Shown in pieces: positions 56,701 to 62,965 of a stretch of 64,000 nucleotides of DNA. Position 1 is the first letter of the stretch. Every line of letters starts with the position of its first letter. The stretch lies in the NCBI GenBank assembly GCA_027485675.1, contig JAIXQP010000007.1, forward strand, positions 186,001 to 250,000, given 5' to 3'. The position numbers were made by a program, and so were the translations under genes. This DNA is from Terriglobales bacterium (GTDB lineage: Bacteria; Acidobacteriota; Terriglobia; Bryobacterales; Bryobacteraceae). The notes under the pieces are model-generated. The model was not told the origin of the DNA. It did no database searches and saw nothing but the letters and a program-made list of their open reading frames with translations.

Positions 56701-56760
56701 CCGTGTCGACCCGCCCCGTGGCGGCTCATACGAAGCGTTGGAAGTTAAGAGAACGCGCAT
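53722..56760 (-). CDS. Tandem GT4 glycosyltransferase fused to a type II thioesterase
   Basis: 1012 residues, three domains. GT4-1 (about 1-365): LTSNASYEPPRGGSTRSN, donor motif LWYEGFGLITMEAMLRGLP with EX7E. GT4-2 (about 367-745): LAHNSLYYPSAGGGDKSN, VWAEARSRMVLESLSRGVP with EX7E. Thioesterase (about 785-1012): VFCFPWAGAGPLAYRGWQ, nucleophile FFGHSMGAGLAFEV, Asp in LGGAEDPQVT, His in FAGGHFYF. Type II thioesterases normally hydrolyse acyl groups from carrier proteins of NRPS or PKS systems, and a carrier is encoded just upstream (16-bp overlap). I know of no described enzyme with this order. It could glycosylate and then release a carrier-bound group. Confidence 0.87.
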   Translation of the reverse strand: MRVLLTSNASYEPPRGGSTRSNLIWLEALAAAGHAVRVVCAAHDAAGETTRRGISILRVPELTRHVDQLAAEIEKWKPDWVLVSSEDLSHVLLREAFRVAPGRLIFVAHTPQFMPFGPESWYPDAAATALVRQARGVVVIGHHMAAYVKQHLGVQPVVIHPPIYGTAPWRNLGRFENRYVLMVNPCVVKGVTVLVNLARRMPHLEFAALAGWGTTSADRELLGALPNVTVFESVPDIEDVLAQARLLLMPSLWYEGFGLITMEAMLRGLPVVASNSGGLAEAKAGTGYVIPVQPITKYLSDFDENHMPRPVDVEQDLTLWMAALEELTTNRTAWEAEAAKSRAAAERFVSALDANDLARYLVSRRKLRVLLAHNSLYYPSAGGGDKSNRLLMEALAARGHHVRVVTRVETFGEPDHASYLNALATRGVSPAVGESDVTFSLHGVDVRTLTRSPLWRPYFQAQIDAFDPDVIVTSTDDPAQLLFDLAVRAPRARVVYLIRATIAVPFGPDSSGVHEERTALLRQADGVVGVSHYVAGYAREHGGLTQAIHVPISLLEPGPAPLLGRFENPYVLMVNPCAVKGISILLGLADAMPEVTFGAVASWGTTEQDLVELQKRQNIRILPRTDNIDELLAETRVTLVPSVWAEARSRMVLESLSRGVPVLGANVGGLHEAMLGVPYLLPVNPVTGYRGSVDEHMVPVAQVPPQNVGPWVEALRKLTTDRAHWEKLSALSREKALHYMENLNVLPFEAYCESLLHRPKRGAAVRTVGAGPLAGLSSDRRRLLELRLQERAAWMPAVPAQGRRVFCFPWAGAGPLAYRGWQEKLGREFAVIPIRLPQREWAGIGDLVEQLARQVKPLLTEDAVFFGHSMGAGLAFEVARRVAPARLVVSAARAPKFRIGYVPPAEPSDAELLAQLERLGGAPRERLTALLPAFRRDTRLFRRWVYEPGELLTAPVVALGGAEDPQVTAEHLAPWGEVTAGAFSQRMFAGGHFYFQGEGTFFEELAGILRGG

Positions 56761-58691
56761 AAACGGGTTATTTCGGACCGAACCTCATCATCCGACATCG
56801 ACTCAATCTCACGAATCACCGCGGCCACCTCCGCCTGGTCGTACGTGCTCAACTGCCGCGTCTCCACAATCTCCGCCAACTTCGCCAGCGTCGTGTCCGC
56901 CGAATAGACATCGTCCATCGACAGCTCCATCCCGAACTCCTCATGCACCCGCGTCACCAGCAGCACCGCCAGCAGCGAGTGCCCCCCCAGGTCGAAGAAG
57001 TTGTCCTCCGTTGAAATCGCCGGCTGCCCCAGCAACTCCGCCCAGATCGTCGCCAACCGCCGCTCGGCATCGGTCACCGGCGGGTTCGCCACCGGCCGCG
57101 CCGGAGCCGCCTGCCTCTGCTCCGCCCGCATCGCCGCCACAATCCGCTCCACGGTATCGAGGTGCGTCGCAATCCTCTGATACTCGTGGAACCGGCCGTT
57201 CGCCACCACCGGCGCCGCCTCCGCCACCGGCGCCGCCGCCGGAGCCGTAAACTCCACCGCGCCCATCTGCGCCGCGCCCAGCGTCGCCGTCCCCTGCGTC
57301 TGCCCCGTCAACTCCCGGAAAAAGGTTTGCGCCGGAGCGTTCCGCGCCGTCGGGACCAATTCAAACGTCAACGCCCCAAAGTGCTCGCCCAACCACCGCA
57401 CCACGGCATGTTCCACGCCCCGGCCCAGCACCCGGCAACTCAGCAGGAAGGTATCCACAATCCCGTCCTGAATCACCAACAGCCCCGTGAACCCGTAATC
57501 GCCAAACCGGTCCTTCACATGCACCGAATAAACCGGCAACCCCGCCAGCTCCGCCTCCGTTCGCCGCCGCGTCGTGAAGTTGAACTGGTTGGTCCGCTGC
57601 GTAATCTGCGCCGCCCGCGGCAGCTCATGCGGATGCAGCCGGTGCACGTCCACCTGCAGTTGCAGCGTCTCGTAGAAATGGCCCAGGCTCGCCGCCGCCG
57701 CGAACTCCTGCTGCAGTTGATAGCTCGCCGCCCGGTTCCGGTCCGCCTCGGTCACCACCGGATGGTCGAACGCCCAAACGTGGTCGAGATAGTGCGGAAT
57801 GCCGGTCTCCGGCAGCGTCAACCCCAACACCTCCGGCGCGCCCTCGGCCAACTCGCCAATCTCTTTCGGGTTGTCGTCGAGCAGGATGAACGAGTCCGCC
57901 CCCAGCGAAAGCTCCGCGGCCATCTGCCGCAGCCCTTCCGACTTCGGTGCCCACGAAAGCCGCTGCGCCGTAATGTGTTCCCGCTTCAGCAGCATCTCCG
58001 AATGCGCCGCGAACGTCTGCCACACATCGTCCGGGTTGTTCTTTGAAGAGAGCGTGAGCAGCATGCCCATCTCCCGCTGCCGCAGCAGAAACTCCTGCAG
58101 CGTGCGCCGCGGCTCGTCGATCGTCACACCGGTCGGCCCGTCTTCGCCGCAGACCCCGGCCCACAGCGTGTGGTCACAGTCGAGCGAGATCACCTTGAAC
58201 GGGGGCCGCTGCAAGGCATGCAGCAGCCGCGCAATCGCCGTCCCCAGCGCCGCAAAGTACGCAGGGGTGTAGGGAATCCGGCCCAGCCGGTCCGCCGCCT
58301 CGTCCGCCCACTCCTCCACCGGGTACAGCGCGGTATCGACGACGAAGACATTCGGCCGCGGCTCCACGCGCACCTGCCGCGGCGGGCAGATGGCCAGCAG
58401 CGTCGGCACCGCAAACCGCTGCGTCTCCAGGGTGGCGAGCAGTTCGTCCAGCCGCGCCTGCTCGTCGGCCGCCGTCGCCCCCTCAAATTGCGCGAGGTCT
58501 GACGACCGAACCAGCACGACATTCGCCCCATCGCGGTTCCGCGCAAACAAGCCGCCGGGGTCCAGCACGGTCTGCAGCACCTGGTTGAAGGGAGCGAACT
58601 CAATCGCCCACGGCTCCCCAAGTTGGCGAGCCCAAAACTCCAACACCGGCTGGATCGGCTCGGCGGTAAACGTGGCGCTAATGCAGATCAA
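56745..58691 (-). CDS. FkbH-type HAD glyceryl transferase fused to a phosphopantetheine carrier domain
   Basis: 648 residues. Residues about 5-145 are the FkbH N-terminal part (FTAEPIQPVLEFWARQLG, EFAPFNQVLQTVLDPGG). Residues about 165-450 are the HAD core: VISLDCDHTLWAGVCGEDG, LLTLSSKNNPDDV, FILLDDNPKEIGEL, then DRFGDYGFTGLLVI. A linker leads to a carrier domain (about 545-625) with the prosthetic Ser in DNFFDLGGHSLLAVLLV. FkbH enzymes take a glyceryl unit from 1,3-bisphosphoglycerate onto a carrier thiol. The only close start is TTG at 58691, directly after an in-frame stop and without a clear ribosome site. No ketosynthase or condensation partner is found. Confidence 0.9.
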   Translation of the reverse strand: MICISATFTAEPIQPVLEFWARQLGEPWAIEFAPFNQVLQTVLDPGGLFARNRDGANVVLVRSSDLAQFEGATAADEQARLDELLATLETQRFAVPTLLAICPPRQVRVEPRPNVFVVDTALYPVEEWADEAADRLGRIPYTPAYFAALGTAIARLLHALQRPPFKVISLDCDHTLWAGVCGEDGPTGVTIDEPRRTLQEFLLRQREMGMLLTLSSKNNPDDVWQTFAAHSEMLLKREHITAQRLSWAPKSEGLRQMAAELSLGADSFILLDDNPKEIGELAEGAPEVLGLTLPETGIPHYLDHVWAFDHPVVTEADRNRAASYQLQQEFAAAASLGHFYETLQLQVDVHRLHPHELPRAAQITQRTNQFNFTTRRRTEAELAGLPVYSVHVKDRFGDYGFTGLLVIQDGIVDTFLLSCRVLGRGVEHAVVRWLGEHFGALTFELVPTARNAPAQTFFRELTGQTQGTATLGAAQMGAVEFTAPAAAPVAEAAPVVANGRFHEYQRIATHLDTVERIVAAMRAEQRQAAPARPVANPPVTDAERRLATIWAELLGQPAISTEDNFFDLGGHSLLAVLLVTRVHEEFGMELSMDDVYSADTTLAKLAEIVETRQLSTYDQAEVAAVIREIESMSDDEVRSEITRLCAFS

Positions 58692-58700
58692 ATCGTTAGT

Positions 58701-58826
58701 TTAGCAACCCACTCGGCAACCGGCCGCTGAACCCGCCAGGGGAATCGGATCCCCGTGCCGCACACAATCGAGCAGATAGGCCTTCACCGCGTCGGCCTTG
58801 TTTCGCAGGGCACACTCTTGCGTTGC
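58701..58826 (-). pseudogene. HicB antitoxin C-terminal remnant
   Basis: In one minus frame the last 40 codons read TQECALRNKADAVKAYLLDC and then VRHGDPIP before a stop. This resembles the end of HicB antitoxins (EEALxNxxEAxExYLxxxxxxGxPIP). No HicB start or HicA toxin is present. The fragment overlaps the tail of the DUF433 gene in another frame. Confidence 0.4.
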
Positions 58827-59041
58827 TCTCCTGTGCCACTCCTCGCCACAAAATCCAACACCGCCTCCACCTGTTCCCGCGTCACGGGAAAGTTCTCCAT
58901 GACCTCCCCAATCGAAGAGCACTTCAGGTTCTCAAAGACAGCGGAGACGGGCACCCGGCTTCCGCGAAACAACCAAGCCCCGCTCAACTTGCCGGGAATC
59001 CTCTCCACCGCCGGGCACTGTGACCAATCGAGACTAGGCAT
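58784..59041 (-). CDS. DUF433 family protein (antitoxin-like) with altered C-terminus
   Basis: 85 residues from the ATG at 59041. The segment AVERIPGKLSGAWLFRGSRV, then PVSAVFENL, IGEVMENFP and VTREQVEAVLDFVARS is a complete DUF433 winged-helix core. Such genes are usually antitoxins paired with a DUF5615 PIN-like toxin, but no toxin follows. The last 16 residues (TGEQRKSVPCETRPTR) are unlike the family and overlap the HicB remnant in another frame, so the 3' end may have been replaced by recombination. Confidence 0.75.
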   Translation of the reverse strand: MPSLDWSQCPAVERIPGKLSGAWLFRGSRVPVSAVFENLKCSSIGEVMENFPVTREQVEAVLDFVARSGTGEQRKSVPCETRPTR

Positions 59042-59067
59042 CCTGCATGCTCTTTCTACCAAGCCTG

Positions 59068-59901
59068 TTAGTGCCCCGGCTGCATCAACTCCCCCGCCTC
59101 AATCGCCACATTCAGCGTATTCCGCTTCGTCGGAATCGGACACGTCGCATACGGCGTAAACACACACGGCGGGTTCTTCGCGATATTCATCTCCACCTCC
59201 ACCTTGTTGTCCGGCCCCGGCAGCGGCGCATACAGCATCCGCCCCCCGCCATACGTCTGCTTCCCCGAAGTCTTATCCCGAAACACAAAGAACAGCTGCC
59301 CCTCGTCAATCACCGGCTCCAAAGTCACCCGCTGCCCGTTCACCGCAAACTCCACCTCCCCCGGGCTCTCATACTTCAGCGTGTTCCCCGTCACATCCGA
59401 CACCATCACAGTCTTCTTCTGCGGGTACGGCTTAAACTGTCCCGTCAACGAATACTGCGGCCGAATCGGAAACCACTTCGTCCCCGCAAACTCCCGCCGC
59501 ATCTTCGATTGCGGATCCCGCATCCGAATCCCGATCTTGCCATTCCGGTTGATGACGAACAACGTCATCCGGTCAATCGTCAACAGGTCCGGCTTCGCCC
59601 CGTCTTTGTCCGATTGCAGCATCTTCGCCGGCCCGTTCACCGGCTTCCACGTCACCCGTTCCCTCACCCGTTCAAACGTTCCCGCCACCGCCGGCCCCGC
59701 CGGCAAAACGATCTTGTTCGAAGCGGCAGTCCCCGCCGGATTCGCCCCCTCTTCGAGCCAGTACAGTCCGGCCACCGAGAGCCATCCGGTATCGCCCTTG
59801 AGTCCGGTTTCGTACTTCGCCCTCCATTGGGCGACCTTCTCGGTCAACGGATCCGCCGCCAACAAAGGCAGCACAGCAAGAAACAGGACACGGGCGCGCA
59901 T
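59068..59901 (-). CDS. DUF1684 domain-containing secreted protein
   Basis: 277 residues. Signal peptide MRARVLFLAVLPLLAADP. DUF1684 landmarks: QWRAKYETGLKGDTGWLSVA, LYWLEEGANPAG, LFFVFRDKTSGKQTYGGGRM, and the C-terminal NPPCVFTPYATCPIPTKRN with two conserved Cys. Function unknown; the family is common in soil bacteria and is predicted extracytoplasmic. It is divergent from the SMP-30 gene, the two starts being only about 23 bp apart. Confidence 0.9.
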   Translation of the reverse strand: MRARVLFLAVLPLLAADPLTEKVAQWRAKYETGLKGDTGWLSVAGLYWLEEGANPAGTAASNKIVLPAGPAVAGTFERVRERVTWKPVNGPAKMLQSDKDGAKPDLLTIDRMTLFVINRNGKIGIRMRDPQSKMRREFAGTKWFPIRPQYSLTGQFKPYPQKKTVMVSDVTGNTLKYESPGEVEFAVNGQRVTLEPVIDEGQLFFVFRDKTSGKQTYGGGRMLYAPLPGPDNKVEVEMNIAKNPPCVFTPYATCPIPTKRNTLNVAIEAGELMQPGH

Positions 59902-59924
59902 GGCACATGATATCTTGCAAAAAC

Positions 59925-60788
59925 ATGCGAATGCTATGGGTGATTGCCGGGGCCGCTGTTCTTTCGGCCCAGGATTTCTCCAAAATCCAGATCGAGAAGG
60001 TCGCCGGCAACTACCAGTACACCGAAGGCCCCGTCTGGAGCCGCGAGGGCTTCCTGCTCTTCTCCGACGTGCCCACCGGCCGCATCATCAAGCTCACCCC
60101 GAGCGAGCCGCCCGCCGTCTTCCGCCCCACCTCCGGCGGAGCCCACGGCAACGCCTACGATGCCCAGGGCCGCCTGATCACCTGCGAAGCCGCCGCCCGC
60201 CGCGTCACCCGCACCGACAAAGGCGGCAAGGTCGAAGTCCTCGCCGAGCGTTTCGAAGGCAAGCGCCTGAACGCCCCGAACGACCTCGCCGTCCGCCGCG
60301 ACGGCAACCTCTACTTCACGGACCCCGCCTTCGGCTCCCAGGCCGCCGCCCGGGAACTCGATTTCTACGGCGTCTATCAGATCTCCCCCAAGGGCGAACT
60401 CTCCTTGGTGGCCAAGACCACGGGCCGTCCCAACGGCATCGCGCTCTCCCCCAAGGGCGACCGTCTTTACGTGACGGACTCCGACCAGCGCCTGATCCGC
60501 CTTTGGGACCTCGACCGCGCCGGCAAGGCGACGAACGAGCGCGTCTTTGTTTCTGGCATCGAGGGCCCGCCGAACGGCATCAAGACGGATGAGAAGGGAG
60601 GCGTCTGGGTCGCGGCCAAGGCGTTACTGGTTTATGGGGAGGATGGAAAATTGGCAGCCAAGTTGGACATGCCCGAGTCTCCAGGCAACCTGGTGTTCGG
60701 CGACAACGATTTCAAGTCGCTCTACCTCACCGCCCAGAAGAGCATCTACCGCATCCGGCTTGACGTCAAAGGCGCCGTTGTCCAGTAG
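59925..60788 (+). CDS. SMP-30/gluconolactonase/LRE family protein
   Basis: 287 residues from the ATG at 59925 (an in-frame ATG at 59907 is the alternative), starting with a signal peptide (RMLWVIAGAAVLSAQ). Six-bladed propeller motifs: EGPVWSREGFLLFSDVPTGR, GGAHGNAYDAQGRLITCE, LNAPNDLAVRRDGNLYFTDP, RPNGIALSPKGDRLYVTDSD. The Glu, Asn and Asp metal ligands of gluconolactonases are in place (TEGPVW, APNDLA, VTDSD). It is probably a periplasmic lactonase. The Nudix gene begins inside its last codons. Confidence 0.92.
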   Translation: MRMLWVIAGAAVLSAQDFSKIQIEKVAGNYQYTEGPVWSREGFLLFSDVPTGRIIKLTPSEPPAVFRPTSGGAHGNAYDAQGRLITCEAAARRVTRTDKGGKVEVLAERFEGKRLNAPNDLAVRRDGNLYFTDPAFGSQAAARELDFYGVYQISPKGELSLVAKTTGRPNGIALSPKGDRLYVTDSDQRLIRLWDLDRAGKATNERVFVSGIEGPPNGIKTDEKGGVWVAAKALLVYGEDGKLAAKLDMPESPGNLVFGDNDFKSLYLTAQKSIYRIRLDVKGAVVQ

Positions 60789-61206
60789 GCAGTATCCCGA
60801 ACGCCCGGTCCTCGGCGTCGGCGCCCTGATCTTCGACGGCGACCGCGTCCTCCTCGTCGAGCGGGGCAAGGAGCCGCTGAAGGGCTGGTGGTCGCTGCCG
60901 GGAGGCGGCGTGGAGACCGGCGAGCGCCTCGAAGCGGCCATCCAGAGGGAGGTCCGCGAGGAGACCGGCCTCGAAGTCGAAGTGGTCAAGGTGGCGACGA
61001 TCTTCGAGCGCCTGATGCCCGACGCCGAGGGCCGCTGCGAGTATCACTACGTCCTGATCGACTACGAGTGCCGCATCACCGGAGGAACCCTCGAAGCCGG
61101 AGACGACTCCGCCGCGGTCGCCTGGTTCCCCCTCGACGAACTCAAAGAGATCAAGCTAACCGAAGGAACCCGCGAAGTCATCGAGCGTTACGCCGCTACC
61201 CGCTAA
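60778..61206 (+). CDS. Nudix hydrolase
   Basis: 142 residues if started at the TTG at 60778, which overlaps the SMP-30 stop by 11 nt. No ATG or GTG is available before the conserved fold, so the start is uncertain. The full Nudix box GX5EX7REUXEEXGU is present: GGGVETGERLEAAIQREVRE and then ETGLEV (about 39-64). The order VLGVGALIFDGDRVLLVERG, box, and WFPLDEL resembles the ADP-ribose/dNTP pyrophosphatase group. Substrate unknown. Probably a housecleaning enzyme. Confidence 0.9.
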   Translation: MSSRQYPERPVLGVGALIFDGDRVLLVERGKEPLKGWWSLPGGGVETGERLEAAIQREVREETGLEVEVVKVATIFERLMPDAEGRCEYHYVLIDYECRITGGTLEAGDDSAAVAWFPLDELKEIKLTEGTREVIERYAATR

Positions 61207-61345
61207 GGCCGCGGAGTACACGCCGCCGAGTCCGCTGCGGAAGAATCCGAATCCGGCAGCAAACCGCCCCTGTTGATCATGTCTCGGCAAAGATCAACTG
61301 CTTCCGCCCAGACAGCGGTGCCTGCTTCCAAGCGAAAGTAGTCTG
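61203..61345 (-). pseudogene. DUF2442 C-terminal remnant
   Basis: Minus-strand reading gives DYFRLEAGTAVWAEAVDLCR, then DMINRGGLLPDS before a TAG at 61205-61203. It aligns by eye with the end of the intact DUF2442 protein at 62081-62347 (FRQVQAAEGTLVWPGGVDLC, PDMVIWGGLPPADS). The DNA also shares the segment GGCAAAGATCAAC. The N-terminal half is missing; the frame is entered directly after the stop of the next gene upstream. Confidence 0.6.
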
Positions 61346-61355
61346 ACGCGCTGCT

Positions 61356-61853
61356 TTAGAATGGCGATTCGAAGTCGTCTGTCGGTCCTCGTGCGCTGGT
61401 CTCGTTTGGGACGGAAATGTTTTCTGCTGGCGGTGTGGGATCCGTGTCATCCATTCGCCCTCTGGTCCCACGGTGGTTGAAAGGTTCAATGCCGACGATC
61501 CGGTAAACGTTGGCCCAGTTCAGCGGATCGTCAAAACTTCGAACACTCTCAACGTTCACGAGTGAGTGGTTAATGAGCCAACTGATCGCCGGCTTGATTC
61601 GTTGGCGTGGCACTCCCGCGAATTCTGTGATCTTGTCGTAACTGATATTGGCGACGTTTGTGGAGCGATCTCGCCGCGCAATGAATAGGTAAAACAGCTT
61701 GAGCGCTTCCAGTTCCGTAGGATTGCGAAGGTGGCAGTCATGGAAAGCGATGATGCGATCGTCTCTATACCTAGTTCGCGCTGGCAGCTTTGCCCACCCC
61801 GCGGCGGGATCATAGTTCGCGAGCTCATACATGCTCCGGCCCAGCGGCTTCAC
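61356..61853 (-). CDS. Winged-helix protein, possibly replication-initiator or mobile-element derived
   Basis: 165 residues with a GTG start at 61853. ALKLFYLFIARRDRSTNVAN, then ISYDKITEFAGVPRQRIKPAISWLINHSL (about 50-100), look like a winged-helix domain of the kind found in plasmid or phage replication proteins and accessory regulators. The tail is polar and disordered (RGRMDDTDPTPPAEN). The same frame continues upstream to a stop at about 61899 without an ATG, so the 5' end may be truncated. GC is lower than in the flanks. It lies in an island with DUF2442 and TA-like genes. Family not identified. Confidence 0.55.
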   Translation of the reverse strand: MKPLGRSMYELANYDPAAGWAKLPARTRYRDDRIIAFHDCHLRNPTELEALKLFYLFIARRDRSTNVANISYDKITEFAGVPRQRIKPAISWLINHSLVNVESVRSFDDPLNWANVYRIVGIEPFNHRGTRGRMDDTDPTPPAENISVPNETSARGPTDDFESPF

Positions 61854-61940
61854 GATGCTGAGGTCGCGATCCGGGGAGTGATCGTGACCTTCGGATCAAA
61901 TGGCAAGGCAGTTTATCGGCATTCCCAGATTCCGTTATTG

Positions 61941-61960
61941 TGCCGTTAAGCTGCCGTTAA
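61941..61960 (+). repeat. Short direct repeat TGCCGTTAA x2
   Basis: Two copies of TGCCGTTAA separated by GC, in the 227-bp gap between the winged-helix gene and the DUF2442 gene. This could be a regulator site or a scar of integration. Otherwise the gap holds only the palindrome at 62014-62031. Confidence 0.4.
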
Positions 61961-62013
61961 AGCACGCCGCCCATAGATCGGTAACACCTTCCAAACCTTG
62001 TCAGCCTGGGTTC

Positions 62014-62031
62014 CGGGGCTGGCCAGCCCCG
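62014..62031. repeat. Perfect 18-bp palindrome
   Basis: CGGGGCTGGCCAGCCCCG is its own reverse complement and lies just downstream of the minus-strand DUF2442 gene. It can form a GC-rich hairpin but has no T-run, so a classical terminator is doubtful. Confidence 0.5.
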
Positions 62032-62080
62032 CACTTGCCTAATTCGGCAAACTCCTACCTTATGCAGGTAACCATGGCAA

Positions 62081-62347
62081 TTACGCCGCGCAAGAGGAGG
62101 AATCAGCAGGAGGCAGCCCTCCCCAAATCACCATATCTGGGCAAAGATCAACGCCGCCCGGCCAGACCAAGGTTCCCTCCGCCGCCTGCACCTGCCGAAA
62201 CTGCGATGGGTCTGTCCGAATCGCCTCAAATATCGGTCCGCTCAGAAGACCGCTCAGATCCCGGGTTACGACCTCGCCCGTCGTCAAAGTGATTTCCACC
62301 TCGAACGATTCTAACGGTTTGACCTTTGCGATGCGGACTAGCGCCAT
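62081..62347 (-). CDS. DUF2442 domain protein
   Basis: 88 residues. ALVRIAKVKPLESFEVEITL, then TGEVVTRDLSGLLSGPIFEA and EGTLVWPGGVDLCPDMV form the DUF2442 fold. These proteins are often encoded directly after a DUF4160 protein, as here (22-bp gap), and the pair behaves like a toxin-antitoxin or host-regulation module in genome context. No biochemical role is certain. A second, broken copy lies at 61203-61345. Confidence 0.88.
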   Translation of the reverse strand: MALVRIAKVKPLESFEVEITLTTGEVVTRDLSGLLSGPIFEAIRTDPSQFRQVQAAEGTLVWPGGVDLCPDMVIWGGLPPADSSSCAA

Positions 62348-62369
62348 GGGTTTCGACCTCTGCTATCTC

Positions 62370-62630
62370 CTAGTCTAGCGGCGCAATTGGAACAAGGGGC
62401 GCGCCGCTGCGAGAGTTCTGCCAGTTTGCGAGGAGTTCAGGTCGGTGGAGAGCTGCCCATTCGAGGACCATGGCAAGAGCGCGCCGCGGCAGCTGCCCAC
62501 GGAGCACAGCCAGAGAATCTATCTCAATCAGGGCTTCATGCTCCCCATAAACGGCGTGAAAATGCCCGGGCTCATGGTCGTTATAGTAGAAGCGAACTGC
62601 AATCCCGAAGAATCGAGAAACTTCCGGCAT
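62370..62630 (-). CDS. DUF4160 domain protein
   Basis: 86 residues. SRFFGIAVRFYYNDHEPGHF, then HAVYGEHEALIEIDSL and LAMVLEWAALHRPELLANWQ are the complete DUF4160 family pattern. An AGGG ribosome site is just before the ATG at 62630. It follows the ParD-like gene by 6 bp and precedes DUF2442, giving a three-gene operon. Function is unknown; a toxin-like role is suspected from pairing only. Confidence 0.9.
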   Translation of the reverse strand: MPEVSRFFGIAVRFYYNDHEPGHFHAVYGEHEALIEIDSLAVLRGQLPRRALAMVLEWAALHRPELLANWQNSRSGAPLVPIAPLD

Positions 62631-62636
62631 CTTGCC

Positions 62637-62813
62637 CTAAATGCTATCCCGTTGTCCATTTAGCTTCCGCTTAGCGCTTCGTTCCCGGATCGCCGCGAAG
62701 ACCTCTGGACCATCGACGAACTCACCGCGGTCCGCCTCCGCAATACCGACCGCGATCTCCCTCCGGAGTTCCGCCAGCCGCCACTGCTCCAGTTCCTCTT
62801 TCTCTTCCCGCAA
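62637..62813 (-). CDS. Short ParD-like antitoxin
   Basis: 58 residues beginning with TTG at 62813. The start is fixed by a GGGGAGG ribosome site 7 nt upstream and by an in-frame TGA immediately before it. The protein (LREEKEELEQWRLAELRREI, then AVGIAEADRGEFVDGPEVFA, then AIRERSAKRK) has the helical region typical of the C-terminal half of ParD antitoxins (IxxGIxExDxGxxVDxxEVxxxIRxR). The N-terminal ribbon-helix-helix is very short or missing, so it may be reduced. It is first in an operon with DUF4160 and DUF2442. Confidence 0.6.
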   Translation of the reverse strand: MREEKEELEQWRLAELRREIAVGIAEADRGEFVDGPEVFAAIRERSAKRKLNGQRDSI

Positions 62814-62888
62814 ACGTCAGCCTCCCCAAATGTGATACCCGAACAAATATTGTCCGAAAACCGCCCGCCAAAACACCCCCAGCGGCGT

Positions 62889-62909
62889 GCCGGGCCATCG
62901 AGGCCCGGC
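62889..62909. repeat. GC-rich hairpin between the TA operon and mutS2
   Basis: GCCGGGCC, a 5-nt loop, GGCCCGGC: a perfect 8-bp stem with no T-run on either side. It sits in the 152-bp gap between divergent genes (ParD-like and mutS2) together with their presumed promoters, which I cannot assign. Confidence 0.4.
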
Positions 62910-62965
62910 CCACCGCCATGCACGCTCCCCCCACCGAACGGTACCCTAAAAGATTGAGCACCATC

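Noticed and set aside
53722-58691. Canonical NRPS/PKS gene cluster
   Set aside because: No ketosynthase, acyltransferase, condensation or full adenylation domain is encoded anywhere in the window.
58701-58922. Complete HicB-like gene
   Set aside because: Only the last 40 codons resemble HicB; the upstream part is DUF433 coding sequence in another frame.
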